Shown: in pieces, positions 8,740 to 17,777 of the stretch
Layout: every line of letters begins with the position of its first letter
Numbering within the stretch: the first letter of the stretch is position 1
NCBI GenBank assembly: GCA_013306675.1
Contig: JABLUY010000208.1
Span: 1 to 64,000 of the forward strand
Source of the DNA: Thraustochytrium sp. TN22
Taxonomy: Eukaryota > Sar > Bigyra > Thraustochytrida > Thraustochytriidae
Direction: 5' to 3'
DNA: 64,000 nt
Position numbers and translations under genes: made by a program
Notes under the pieces: model-generated
The model's input: only the letters and a program-made list of their open reading frames with translations
The model's database searches: none
Told to the model about the DNA's origin: nothing

Positions 8740-10138
8740 TGCGGCTGGCAAGGAGGAGTCGCGCCGGGGGGGGGGAGAAGGAGGAGGAGGAGAGAACAAG
8801 AGAGACGCCGCGCGTGCGATGGACGGTGCCCGCCGAGCCTGCCGCGACCCACGCAGCGTTGAGCGCGGCGAACTGGTCTGCTGCCTTGCTCTCCTCTGGA
8901 CAGCGCCTTCTACGGCCACTTGCGCGCTCGCGCGTGTGCCTGTCTCCACCTTACGGGAATGTCCCCCGCGCACACCCTCGTGGTCCGCGCCCAATACGCG
9001 CTGGTCCCTGCCGGCAAAGGTAAGGCGGTTTTGGGCGTTGGGACAAAGGAGGGGGAACGTGGGGCGAATCGCGGTGGCGAGGAGAAGCGAGCGAGGGACT
9101 TGGAGCGAGAGAGTGCGGCACTCGAAGAAGAAGCGAGACGAAACCACTTTGACAGTGAAGAAGGTATGCTTAATTAAGTGGTACGGCTCCTCAGGCTGCC
9201 AGGCTGATATGTTGTGATTGTGACGACTCCGACGACCGTACTGCACGCCGTGCGCCCGCCACAGAAAAAACCGCGCCTCTCCCATCATCCAATCTCACCC
9301 GCTTCGAGTGACGCTCGCCACTTCCACCGCAGAGCCTGCCAGACTGCCAGTGAGCGCATCCTCGTCACAGTTGCGCCGTGCCCAGGAAGCGTGACAGTGC
9401 GCAGCTCGTTGTGTTCGTCCTGCTGGCTGCTCCTGATCGTCCTCGCAGCGACACCGTGACCATCAGGCGGGCTGCTCTTCGCGCGGCCCCTCCGTGGCAC
9501 GCTGCTCCTGCGGAATCTGCGCACCGAGCCAGCTGTGACCTGCCTCTTCACGTCTCCGAGTCCAGAGCGCTGCACAAGGCCGTGCACAACCGGGCGCGCT
9601 CCACTGCACTACAGTGCCCCTGGAACCAGTACAGCACCGCTGCTCGCGCTGCTCGCCGCCACCAGGCGCGCCAACCGGGGGGCCCTGGTCTGGCCGGTCG
9701 TCGCCCAAACGCAAACCCAAATCGCGCGCACCGGCAGCTCGGCCGGCGCTGCGCTGCAGACCTCTCGCTCGCGCGCCCGCGCCGCCGAGCGCTCGCGGCC
9801 GCCCGCGCAAGCGGCCCCGGCGGTCAGCGCGGCGCCGGCACGCGCCGCGCCGCGCGCCGCTCGGAGGCGCGCCGCGCCGACGGACGGGCGGGGCGCGCAA
9901 AGAAAGAAGGCAAAGCAAAGCAGAACGCGGCGACCACGGCGGCGCTCGCGTCGTCTGCAGGCAGCAAGGCAGGCGCAGGCAGGCGGCGAGAACCGGGCGA
10001 CGCGCGCGGCGCGGAGCCGGCGGCAGAGCGCAAGCGCAGGCAAGCGGCGAGCCCCGGCCAGGTGAGGCGACGCGGAGGCGAGCGTTCGCAGCGGAGCTGC
10101 CCAGGAGGCTGGCTGGCGACGGCGGCAAGGCGGAGACC
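8740..10138. promoter_or_regulatory. Divergent intergenic region between ion channel and transporter
   Basis: About 1.4 kb separates the starts of the ion-channel gene (minus) and the first amino-acid transporter (plus), so it should hold both promoters. It contains a purine-rich run of G and GGA near 8765-8795 and very GC-rich low-complexity sequence from 9600 to 10138. Open frames across 9614-10138 are arginine/alanine-rich and look like GC-driven artefacts. Confidence 0.45.
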
Positions 10139-11596
10139 ATGACGGAGACCCTGGAGGTGCCGCTGCTGGCGGCCGGGGACGCGGAGACTGGCGTGGCAGG
10201 CGAGCCGGCGTCGCCGGCGGCATCGCCGAAGAAGACGTCGGTGGCGGACGAGGCGCTGCTGCTGTTTGCGTTCACGATTAACTACATCTTTGGCGCCGGA
10301 GTCCTGGGCATCCCGTACGCGGTGGCGCACGGCGGCATCCTCGCGTCCGCGGTGACCTTGGTGGTCTCAAGCATCTTCGGGCTCGTCGGCATGGTCTGGG
10401 TGCTGGAGAGCCAAGAGCGCGCCAACGAGATGCAAGGCACGACCGGGGTGGTGGAGTACAGCGCGCTGTGCGAGCTCTTCGTGGGCCCGCGCACGCTCGC
10501 CATTTATGAGCTCTCGCTCACCATCTTCGTGCTGAGCAGCTCGTGGATGTACGCGTCCATCTTCAGCATCTCGCTGTCCAAGACGCTGCCGCTCTTCTCG
10601 GACGCGGCGCAGTGCGACCTGGGCTCGGCCAAGGGCTTCCTCTGGAACGTCCCGCACCACGCCTGCTGGACCGACTACCTCATTTACCTGAGCGTCTTCA
10701 CCTGCATCATGGCGGTCCTCGTGCAGACGGACCTGGCCAAGATGAAGGGCCTGCAGCTCACCTTCACGTGCATCGGCATCTTCTCCATCCTGCTCATGGT
10801 CACAACCGTGGCGGTGGCCATGCCGGAGGACGGCCTGGCGGAGATCGACACCTCACTCGAGGTCTTCAACGCCTCCAGCTTCGGCGGCGTCTTTGGCACC
10901 TTTGTATTCTCGCAGCTTTGCCACCAGGGCGTGCCCATGCTCTCGCACCTCACCCCGCGCCGCGAGATCGTGCGCCCCGTCTTCGTGGGCGTCATCTCCA
11001 CCACGACGCTGCTCTACCTGGTGCTCGCCGTCATGTGCGCGCTCTTCTTCGGCGTCACTGACGACGCGCCGGGCGGCACGCACGCCATCAACAAGCTCAT
11101 CACGCTCAACTGGCAGGACTACACGGCCGGCGCGCTCACGGCGGGGCCCATGGCCACCGCCATCTCGTACTTTGTGCGCCTCTATCCGGCCGTTACCTGC
11201 GGCGCGGCCTTCCCGCTCTACGCCATCACGCTCGGCAACGGGTGGTTCTACTCGTACGCGCGCGGCCGTACCGCGCCTCCCGCGGTCTCCAAGCGCACCT
11301 TTTACCTCGCCGCCATGGTGGGTCCCATCTGCTGCGCCGCCTTCATGGCCGACGTCTCCTTCATGCTCAGCCTGGTGGGCCTCACAGGCTTCGTCATCGC
11401 CTTCTTCATCCCACCGCTCATGCAGCTGAACTCGCGTCGCCTAGTGCCCGAGTGCAAGGCCACGCGCTACTCTTGGCACTTTAGCCACCCGGTCTACTGC
11501 TACATTTGCCTCGCCTTTGGCACCTTTGCGCTCAGCTACACGGTGATCTCCTCCCTGACGGCCCGCCTTGGCCTTGGCGTTCTCGCCTCGCACTAG
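10139..11596 (+). CDS. Amino acid/auxin permease family (AAAP) amino-acid transporter, copy 1
   Basis: A 485-residue transporter of the AAAP family (SLC36/SLC38/AVT-like). After a 35-residue acidic tail it has the family start FTINYIFGAGVLGIPYAVAH, followed by about ten further hydrophobic segments, ending with SLTARLGLGVLASH. Such proteins move amino acids with protons or sodium across plasma or vacuolar membranes. The tail contains LEVPLLAAG, an acidic dileucine signal of the kind that sorts proteins to lysosomes or vacuoles. The ATG at 10139 begins the acidic tail; the frame is open upstream but codes only low-complexity Arg/Ala. A close paralogue follows on the same strand 570 bases downstream. 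The two share long identical stretches, so they are a tandem duplication. Confidence 0.88.
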   Translation: MTETLEVPLLAAGDAETGVAGEPASPAASPKKTSVADEALLLFAFTINYIFGAGVLGIPYAVAHGGILASAVTLVVSSIFGLVGMVWVLESQERANEMQGTTGVVEYSALCELFVGPRTLAIYELSLTIFVLSSSWMYASIFSISLSKTLPLFSDAAQCDLGSAKGFLWNVPHHACWTDYLIYLSVFTCIMAVLVQTDLAKMKGLQLTFTCIGIFSILLMVTTVAVAMPEDGLAEIDTSLEVFNASSFGGVFGTFVFSQLCHQGVPMLSHLTPRREIVRPVFVGVISTTTLLYLVLAVMCALFFGVTDDAPGGTHAINKLITLNWQDYTAGALTAGPMATAISYFVRLYPAVTCGAAFPLYAITLGNGWFYSYARGRTAPPAVSKRTFYLAAMVGPICCAAFMADVSFMLSLVGLTGFVIAFFIPPLMQLNSRRLVPECKATRYSWHFSHPVYCYICLAFGTFALSYTVISSLTARLGLGVLASH

Positions 11597-12166
11597 TCGG
11601 TGGCAGGTCGAACGGGGGTTGCCACGAAGCGAGATGTGCCAGCCATACGTGCGTGCGCACCAGCACGCGCATCTTTCCCAGGCTGCGCGCGTTCTCTAAT
11701 TTATTCTCGGGAGGTTTGTCTGAGCTCCGCCCATGCATGATCCACAGGGCGAGCTCAGCAGCCAGCCGGTTCGCTGTATGCTAGCTAGAAAGGTCCTTCT
11801 CTCGACCAACAATTTGCAACAAACTCTTTGATTCTGTTCAAGTTGCGATCAAGTTCTGGCTGTCTGTTGTGGGTTCGCTCCTGTCACTGATTTGATTTTG
11901 CCCAGTGAGACGCGTCCGACGGCGAACCTCCTCTCCGGATCGGCTCGCCTCGCCTCGCCTCGCCTCGCCTCGCCTCGCCTCGCCGCGCCTCGCCGCGCTT
12001 GACCCGACGCGCCGCGCCGCCTCCGAGTCCGCCGCGCAGAGCTGGCAAGGCCTGCCAGGCGCGCGCGCGGCACGGACGCGCGTTGGGCCGGCGCGCAGCG
12101 CGCCGACGCCGTCACCACCGCGCCACCGTCGCTCTCGAGCTCTCGAGCTCGCCGGCGCCGTCCGGC
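11597..12166. other. Intergenic region between tandem transporters
   Basis: Contains the 3' end of transporter copy 1 and the promoter of copy 2. The first 270 bases are AT-richer than the coding DNA. A GCCTC pentanucleotide tract lies about 170 bases before the copy 2 ATG. No separate gene is seen. Confidence 0.4.
11944..11998. repeat. (GCCTC)n pentanucleotide tract
   Basis: Roughly ten CGCCT units, the last few altered by a CGCCG variant. The reverse complement of the same motif forms a second tract at about 50648-50682. Confidence 0.9.
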
Positions 12167-13666
12167 ATGACGACCTCCGAGGAGGCGCAGGCGCAGGCGC
12201 TGGCGCCGCCGGCGCCGCTGGAGGAGCCGCTGCTGGGCGAGCAGCAGCAGCAGCAGGAGCAGCAGCAGCAGGACGCGGACGCCGAGGCGGCGGGCTCGCA
12301 GACGCAGCCGGCGAACGAGACGTCGGTGCGGTACCAGGCGGCACTGCTCTTTGCCTTCACGATCAACTACATCTTCGGCGCCGGCGTGCTGGGCATCCCA
12401 TACGCCGTGGCCCATGGCGGCATCATCGCGTCGTCCGGCATGCTGGTGGTGTCCAGCATGCTGGGCCTGCTTGCCATGGTGTGGATCCTGGAGAGCCAAG
12501 AGCGCGCCAACGCCTTTCGCAACACGGCCGGCGTCGTTGAGTACAGCGCCATGTGCGAGCTCTTCATCGGCACCAAGACGCGCAACCTGTACGACATCTC
12601 TCTCACCATCTACGTGCTGTGCAGCTCGTGGATGTACGCGTCCATCTTTAGCGTGTCGCTGGCCAAGACCGTGCCGCTCTTCTCGGACGCAGCCCAGTGC
12701 GACCTGACGTCCGCCAAGGGCTTCCTCTGGAACGTGCCGCACCGCGATTGCTGGTATGACTACCTTATCTACCTGGCGGTCTTCACGGTGTGCATGGCGG
12801 TGCTTGTGCAGACGGAGCTGGCCAAGATGAAGACGCTGCAGCTCACTTTCACCTGTGTCGGCCTCCTGGCGCTTCTGCTCATGGTGGGCACCGTGGTGGC
12901 GGCCATGCCGGAGGACGGCTTCGCGACCATCGACACCTCGCTCGAGGTCTTCAACGCCTCCAGCTTCGGCGCGGTCTTTGGCACCTTCGTCTTCGCGCAG
13001 CTCTGCCACCCTGGCATCCCGCTGCTCTCCTACATCCCACAGCGGCGTGAGATCGTGCGCACCGTTTTCACGGGGGTCATCGCCACCACCACGCTGCTCT
13101 ACCTAACGCTCGGCATCATGTGCGCACTGTTTTTTGGCGTGCACGACGAAGTGCCCAGCCCGCGCCCGGTCAACAAGCTCATCACGCTCAACTGGCAGGA
13201 CTACACGGCGGGCGCTGCGGCGGCCGGCCCGCTGGCGCGCGCCATCTCCTATTACGTGCGGTTGTACCCGGCCGTTACCTGCGGCGCGGCCTTTCCTCTC
13301 TACGCCATTACGCTCGGCAACGGCTGGCACCACCTTTACTACGCCGGCGAGCGCGCGCCGCGCCGCGGCCTCTCCAAGCGCGTCTTTTATCTCGCGGCGA
13401 TGACACCGGCCATCTTCTTCGCGTCCTTTATGGCCGACGTCTCCTTCATGCTCGTTCTGGTTGGCATCTCCGGCTTCGTGATCGCCTTCTTTATCCCGCC
13501 CATCATGCAGCTTCAGTCGCGTCGCATCGTTCCGGAATGCATTGTCACGCGCTACTCGTGGCACTTTAGCAACCCGATCTACTGCTACCTCTGCATCGGC
13601 TTCGCCTCAATCGCGCTGAGCTACACCATCATCTCCGCTCTCAACCCAGAGGCACCCCCTAGCTGA
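12167..13666 (+). CDS. Amino acid/auxin permease family (AAAP) amino-acid transporter, copy 2
   Basis: A 499-residue AAAP transporter and the tandem paralogue of the gene at 10139. The membrane cores are nearly collinear, sharing FTINYIFGAGVLGIPYAVAH, ESQERAN, SSWMYASIFS, FSDAAQCDL, SAKGFLWNVPH, TSLEVFNASSFG and LITLNWQDYTAGA. The N-terminal tails differ: this one is longer, with glutamine runs (QQQQQEQQQQ-type) between EEPLLGEQ and the membrane core. EEPLLGEQ is again an acidic dileucine sorting signal, suggesting the vacuole or lysosome. The ATG at 12167 begins this tail, and the frame upstream is repeat-derived. Divergence is concentrated in the tails and in a loop after the ninth segment, so substrate may be similar while regulation differs. 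Confidence 0.88.
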   Translation: MTTSEEAQAQALAPPAPLEEPLLGEQQQQQEQQQQDADAEAAGSQTQPANETSVRYQAALLFAFTINYIFGAGVLGIPYAVAHGGIIASSGMLVVSSMLGLLAMVWILESQERANAFRNTAGVVEYSAMCELFIGTKTRNLYDISLTIYVLCSSWMYASIFSVSLAKTVPLFSDAAQCDLTSAKGFLWNVPHRDCWYDYLIYLAVFTVCMAVLVQTELAKMKTLQLTFTCVGLLALLLMVGTVVAAMPEDGFATIDTSLEVFNASSFGAVFGTFVFAQLCHPGIPLLSYIPQRREIVRTVFTGVIATTTLLYLTLGIMCALFFGVHDEVPSPRPVNKLITLNWQDYTAGAAAAGPLARAISYYVRLYPAVTCGAAFPLYAITLGNGWHHLYYAGERAPRRGLSKRVFYLAAMTPAIFFASFMADVSFMLVLVGISGFVIAFFIPPIMQLQSRRIVPECIVTRYSWHFSNPIYCYLCIGFASIALSYTIISALNPEAPPS

Positions 13667-14202
13667 CCTGACAGTGATCGAAGGTTGTTTGGCAAGGCTG
13701 GGGATTTGTAGACGTATGCTGCTTGTCAAGATTGTGAATTTTCTTCGTCTGTCCATTTTGACCATGCGTGCAGCGAGCACAGATTCTGGCGAGAGACGCA
13801 TAAACAAGTACATAAAGTGGGAAGAGAGAGAGCAAAAGGAGCAAAAAGAGCAAAAAAGAGCAAAACGGAGCAAAAAGAAATGGCGGTGAGACTTGATGGC
13901 GCTATGTCGTCATCATCATGTGGTGGTCGTCGTCCTTGTCCTTGTCCTTGTCCTTGTCGTCCTCGTCATCTTGCCCCAGGGCTGGCTTGCTGCTTGCTAT
14001 GTATGTGTGCGCGGGCGCCCGCGTATACTGGCGCTCGCGCTTGGGCTGTTGGATAGAGACCTGCGGCCTGCGCTCCCACTGCGCATCTCTGGGCCGGTCC
14101 AGGCGATCCACAGCCAGACGAGGTGGCCCGGCGTGTCGCGGCGTGCCTCCTCTCTCATCTTTGGTACGTGGTGAACCGCGCCTCGCGTCGTTGCCCGCTC
14201 AG
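13667..14202. other. Convergent 3' intergenic region with simple repeats
   Basis: Between transporter copy 2 and the Rag GTPase gene, which converge. It has an A-rich stretch with GAGCAAAA units at about 13822-13880 and a (CTTGTC)n run at about 13934-13958. It probably holds both polyadenylation sites. No gene is seen. Confidence 0.45.
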
Positions 14203-15804
14203 TTACGGCTTCTTGTTGAAGACCTCCTCCAGCGCGCGGCGGAAGCACTCGACATTGTAGTCGATGAGGCCCTGCTTCTCGTAATTCTGCGAGCGCACAA
14301 TGCAGACCAACGCGAGGTAGCTGGAGATCTGCTTGAGGTAGAGGATCATGTTGTTGTTGAGGCGGATCAGCGAGGCGGACTGGCGGTCGAAGGCCATGTC
14401 CTCGCGCTTCTGGTCCTGCATGGCGTCGTGCGCCGCGTCAGCGTTGGCGCCATCGCCCATGGGCAGCGCGGCCTCGCTGGCCGGCGAGCCGCCAAACGCG
14501 TTGGCGTCCTCGGCGTCGCGCGCGTCGTTGGCCGCCTGCAGCGCTGCGGCGTCGTCGAGCGCGTCGAGCGAGGCGGCGGCGGCGGCGGCGTCCTCCTCGA
14601 GACGCGGCGGCGGTACCGGAAGCGCGGCGCCGCTGGCGCTGAGCGGCGCGCCCGTGCTCAAGCCGTAGATGCAGGAGGTGTCGATGACGACGTCGATCAT
14701 GTCGCTGCAGAGCTCGTAGCTAGAGATGTCAACCGGGTTGTGGTCCGTGGCGATGTAGAGTTTGGAGACCACGTCGAAGAGGAAGGCCTTCTCGATCTCG
14801 CAGGTGGCGATGAGGATGTTTAGCAGGTTCTCCATGGCCTCCAGCTCCGGCGTGAGCTTGTGCACAACCTTGCTGAAGGCCTCGAAGATGGAGTGGTCGT
14901 AGATGCTCGTCAGGTAGAAGCTGAGCGTGATGGGCGTGTCGCTTTCGCTGGCGATGTCCTCAAGCTCCAGCTCGACCTGGTCCTGGATGTCGCGATGTAC
15001 CTCGAGCTTGTGGTCCTCGCTGAGGAAGAGGTCGCCGTCGACCTTGTGGATGAAGATCTCGAACTTCATCTCCGGGCTGACCTCGCGCGCCACGGTGATA
15101 ATCTCGCGCAGCCTGCCCAGCGCATCGGCCGCCGGGTCATCCTGCGCGTCGATGACGAAGACCAGTGCGGCGCAATTGCCGAAGATGAGGTCCGGGCTCA
15201 GAACCTGGTCCTCGAAGATGACGCCGTCGCGCAGCGAGACGTCCCCCGGGAAGTCCCAGATCTCAAACTGCACGTACGGGTTGTTGGCCACGAACTTGAT
15301 CGAGAGCGAGGTTGTCGGGTCCAGCGAGAAGTGTGTCTCGTGCGGCGACATCTTGGTGAAGAGCACGCGCTGGATCGACGTCTTGCCGGCGCGCCGCGGG
15401 CCCATGAGCAGGATCCGCGGCCGGTTCAGGCTCAGCAGCGCCTTGGGCGACCCGGCCGCGCCGCCGCCGGCCGCGCCCGCGCGCGCGCCTTCGCGCGCCG
15501 CCTCCGCGCCGCCGCCCGCGCCACCGCCGCCGCCGCCGCCGCCCATGCCCGCATCCGCGTCGCCCATGGCGCTCTCGCCGTCCCACGCCTTGGCCTCCTC
15601 CTCCTCCTCCTCCTCCTCCTCCTCCTCCGCGCCCTCGCCCGCCGCCGCCGCCGCCGCCGCCGCCTTCTTGCCCGCCGCCGCCGCCCACGCAGCCACGATC
15701 GCGCTGCCGCTCTGCTCCGCGCCGCTCCGCCTCAGGACCGCCTTGGACGAGCCCGAGCTGGACCTGCGCCTGCTCAGCCGCCGCGACCTGCTCCACGTCG
15801 TCAT
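14203..15804 (-). CDS. RagC/D (Gtr2-like) GTPase of amino-acid signalling to TORC1
   Basis: A 533-residue Rag-family GTPase. The G domain begins at about residue 127 with RILLMGPRRAGKTSIQRVLF, where the G1 loop is GPRRAGKTS. It continues with KMSPHET and FEIWDFPGD, the RagC/D form of G3, then a nucleotide-specificity segment FIHKVDGD. A C-terminal roadblock-like dimerisation domain follows (YLTSIYDHSIFEAFSKVVHKL, LLNILIATCEIEKAFLFDVVSKLYIATD). RagC/D pairs with RagA/B on lysosomes or vacuoles and reports amino-acid status to TORC1. About 130 N-terminal residues and part of the C-terminal domain are low-complexity Ala/Gly/Glu runs encoded by GCC and GAG repeats, making the protein longer than the yeast and animal forms. 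The ATG at 15804 is the last plausible one before the low-complexity tail; the true start is uncertain. Confidence 0.88.
   Translation of the reverse strand: MTTWSRSRRLSRRRSSSGSSKAVLRRSGAEQSGSAIVAAWAAAAGKKAAAAAAAAGEGAEEEEEEEEEEEAKAWDGESAMGDADAGMGGGGGGGGAGGGAEAAREGARAGAAGGGAAGSPKALLSLNRPRILLMGPRRAGKTSIQRVLFTKMSPHETHFSLDPTTSLSIKFVANNPYVQFEIWDFPGDVSLRDGVIFEDQVLSPDLIFGNCAALVFVIDAQDDPAADALGRLREIITVAREVSPEMKFEIFIHKVDGDLFLSEDHKLEVHRDIQDQVELELEDIASESDTPITLSFYLTSIYDHSIFEAFSKVVHKLTPELEAMENLLNILIATCEIEKAFLFDVVSKLYIATDHNPVDISSYELCSDMIDVVIDTSCIYGLSTGAPLSASGAALPVPPPRLEEDAAAAAASLDALDDAAALQAANDARDAEDANAFGGSPASEAALPMGDGANADAAHDAMQDQKREDMAFDRQSASLIRLNNNMILYLKQISSYLALVCIVRSQNYEKQGLIDYNVECFRRALEEVFNKKP
15520..15690. 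repeat. GCC/CTC triplet tracts inside the Rag GTPase gene
   Basis: Runs of CCGCCG and CTCCTC triplets encode Gly, Glu and Ala stretches in the N-terminal tail of the Rag GTPase. The tracts stay in frame. Confidence 0.8.
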
Positions 15805-16597
15805 CCCGGCGTGGACGCCGCAAAGCCTGGCCAAATCGGGCCTAGCCGAGCCTGAGGCTTGGCTGCTCGGGCGCCGGGCGCTCGCCGGCCTCGGGCGGCT
15901 CGTACGCCGGGTCCGGGTCGGCGACGGCGACCCTGTGCGCGGCGAGGACGATGCTGCTCTGCTCGCATTGCGCTGCCGTGCTTGACGAGGCGGCGAGGAG
16001 CGAGCGGGAGGGCAGGCGGGCGAGCGAGCAAGCGACCACACGGTGGACAGCAGCTGCGTAGAGAGAGCTGCCGGGGAGGTCCAAGGCTGATCAGTGACGC
16101 AGTCTCGGCCAGCAGACCGTTGACTGCGCGGCCGAGCGTGAGCGCGCACGTGGACGAAGAAGAGGAAGGAAAGCCGGGCTCACTGACGGCATGCATTGCA
16201 GTCGCCGGAAGGCAGGCAGGGCGCCACACCTCGCCAAGCCCCGCCGCTCTGGGGGACATGCCAACCCGGGGAGTTACATGACATTCGGGCCTCGCCAGCG
16301 GCAGTCGGCGTTTAGTAGAGTGCGCGGCGAAGCGGGCCGACCCGCGCGCCGCGCCGATGGCGCGATGGGCTCGTAACGCCAAGGAGCTATTTCTCTCGCG
16401 GCGCAAGCAGGCTGAGTTAGTGGACAACCGGCATCGCCACAGTCGCGGTCGCGGCAGCCCGTCGCCCCAGGAAAGGCCGAGCGGTGGCGGCCCGAAACCC
16501 GAAAAGGAAAAGATAAGCCGAAAAACGTGCACCACCATCGTGACAGATCGTAAGACAAGCAAAGCTATTTGATAGAAAGAAGGCGCCACCACCACTC
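15805..16597. other. Intergenic region between Rag GTPase and eIF2 beta genes
   Basis: Upstream of the Rag gene and downstream of eIF2 beta, both on the minus strand. The first 345 bases keep the Rag frame open with Ala/Arg/Pro-rich sequence. I treat them as leader, although an N-terminal extension cannot be excluded. Nothing else is seen. Confidence 0.4.
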
Positions 16598-17287
16598 TTA
16601 AGCAGTACCAGCGTAGCGCGCAGCACGACGCTCGCCACGGCCCGTGGCGTGGTAACCCTTCTGGATATTAGCGACAGCGCGCGAGGCACCGCAACTCTGG
16701 CACTGCAAAAAGGCCATACGAGAGGTGGGGTCACGCACGAGCTTGGTCTCAACCTGCTTGCACATGGAGCAGGTGACGTACTCGCCGATGTACTTGACGA
16801 GGATGCTACTGATGTTCTTGGGGGTGAACTTGCCCTTCATGATGAAGCGCTTGCTGCCGTCAATGGAGCCGGTGGTGCCGAGCTCGGCCAGGAAGAAGCG
16901 CATGACGTGGTCCGGGTCGCGGCGCATGCCCTGGCAAATAGCGTCAAAGTTTGCGAAGAGGATCTTGCTCGTACCCACGCGCATCACCTCGGGTGGCCGC
17001 AGCACGGCGCGCTTCTTGTTCACCAGGTCCGGGTTGTTGGCGCGCAGCTCCGCGTACATGCGATCCAGCAGGTGCTGGTACGAGTACTCAAAGTCGCCGG
17101 CCTCCGTGATGGACCGCTTGCTCGCCTTCTGCTCCTCCGCCTCGTCCTTCTCCAGCAGCGGCGACTCCTGCACCTCCTTCTTGGCCTTCTTGGACTTCTT
17201 GCTCTTCTTCTTGGTCAGCTTCAGCGAGTCCAGCATCGCCTGCACCGACTCGTCCACATCCTCCGCGCGGACCTCATTCTCCGCCAT
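16598..17287 (-). CDS. Translation initiation factor eIF2 subunit beta
   Basis: A 229-residue eIF2 beta, the subunit of the GTP-dependent factor that delivers initiator tRNA to the 40S ribosome. The N-terminus has a lysine block (LTKKKSKKSKKAKKEV), of the type that contacts eIF5 and eIF2B. The conserved core follows: FEYSYQHLLDRMYAELRANN, RAVLRPPEVMRVGTSKILFA, MRRDPDHVMRFFLAELGTTG, GRFTPKNISSILVKYIGEYV in slightly varied form. A C2-C2 zinc finger comes last, with CSMC and CQSCG. Only one lysine block is seen where animal and yeast proteins have three, so the protein is shorter than those. The ATG at 17287 starts an acidic MAENEVRAEDVDE peptide and is convincing. Confidence 0.95.
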   Translation of the reverse strand: MAENEVRAEDVDESVQAMLDSLKLTKKKSKKSKKAKKEVQESPLLEKDEAEEQKASKRSITEAGDFEYSYQHLLDRMYAELRANNPDLVNKKRAVLRPPEVMRVGTSKILFANFDAICQGMRRDPDHVMRFFLAELGTTGSIDGSKRFIMKGKFTPKNISSILVKYIGEYVTCSMCKQVETKLVRDPTSRMAFLQCQSCGASRAVANIQKGYHATGRGERRAARYAGTA

Positions 17288-17777
17288 CTTGCCCGCCCCG
17301 CGCGCGCGCTGCTCTACTCTTTTTCTGCTCCTGCTGGACGACCGCTTCGCAGCCCTAGGCTCCGCTCGTGCCGGCCACGATCCGGGCGAGCTCCCTCCGA
17401 CGCGCGCGCCGACCGCCGCGAGAAGACCGCCGGGGGCCGCGCCGCGATTGCCGACTGCGACCTGCCCGCTGCCGCCGCGCGCGCGCTCCGCCTCCGCCGC
17501 GAGAGAGTAGTAGTAGCCTCGCGCGAGGAGTTGTTGGCCGTCTGCGGCCGCCCACGATCGCCGCGTCGCGCCGCGGCCGACGCCTTGGGCCGGACCATTC
17601 CAGAAGGTCCCGGAATGTGGGACCCAGTGGCGGCGCAGCTAACGACCCGGCGACCGTGGAGCCGCGTGGAATGAAAAGCAAAGTACCAAGTAAAGAAAAG
17701 GCAACCATGGGTAGCTCAGGCTGCCCGGCCAGGGAAAGACATGGGACCTCGATCGATTTTCCTACTCCTACTCACAC
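17288..17777. other. Intergenic region, no gene seen
   Basis: Upstream of eIF2 beta and downstream of the 314-residue unknown gene, both on the minus strand. It is GC-rich. Arginine-rich open frames here are probably artefacts. It should contain the eIF2 beta promoter. Confidence 0.4.

Noticed and set aside
9614-10138. Extension of the first transporter by 175 N-terminal residues
   Set aside because: The added sequence is Arg/Ala/Pro low-complexity with no counterpart in the tandem paralogue or the family.
11944-11998. CRISPR array
   Set aside because: The repeats are a 5-base tandem tract without spacers, in a eukaryotic genome. The same applies to the 20-bp satellite at 53541.
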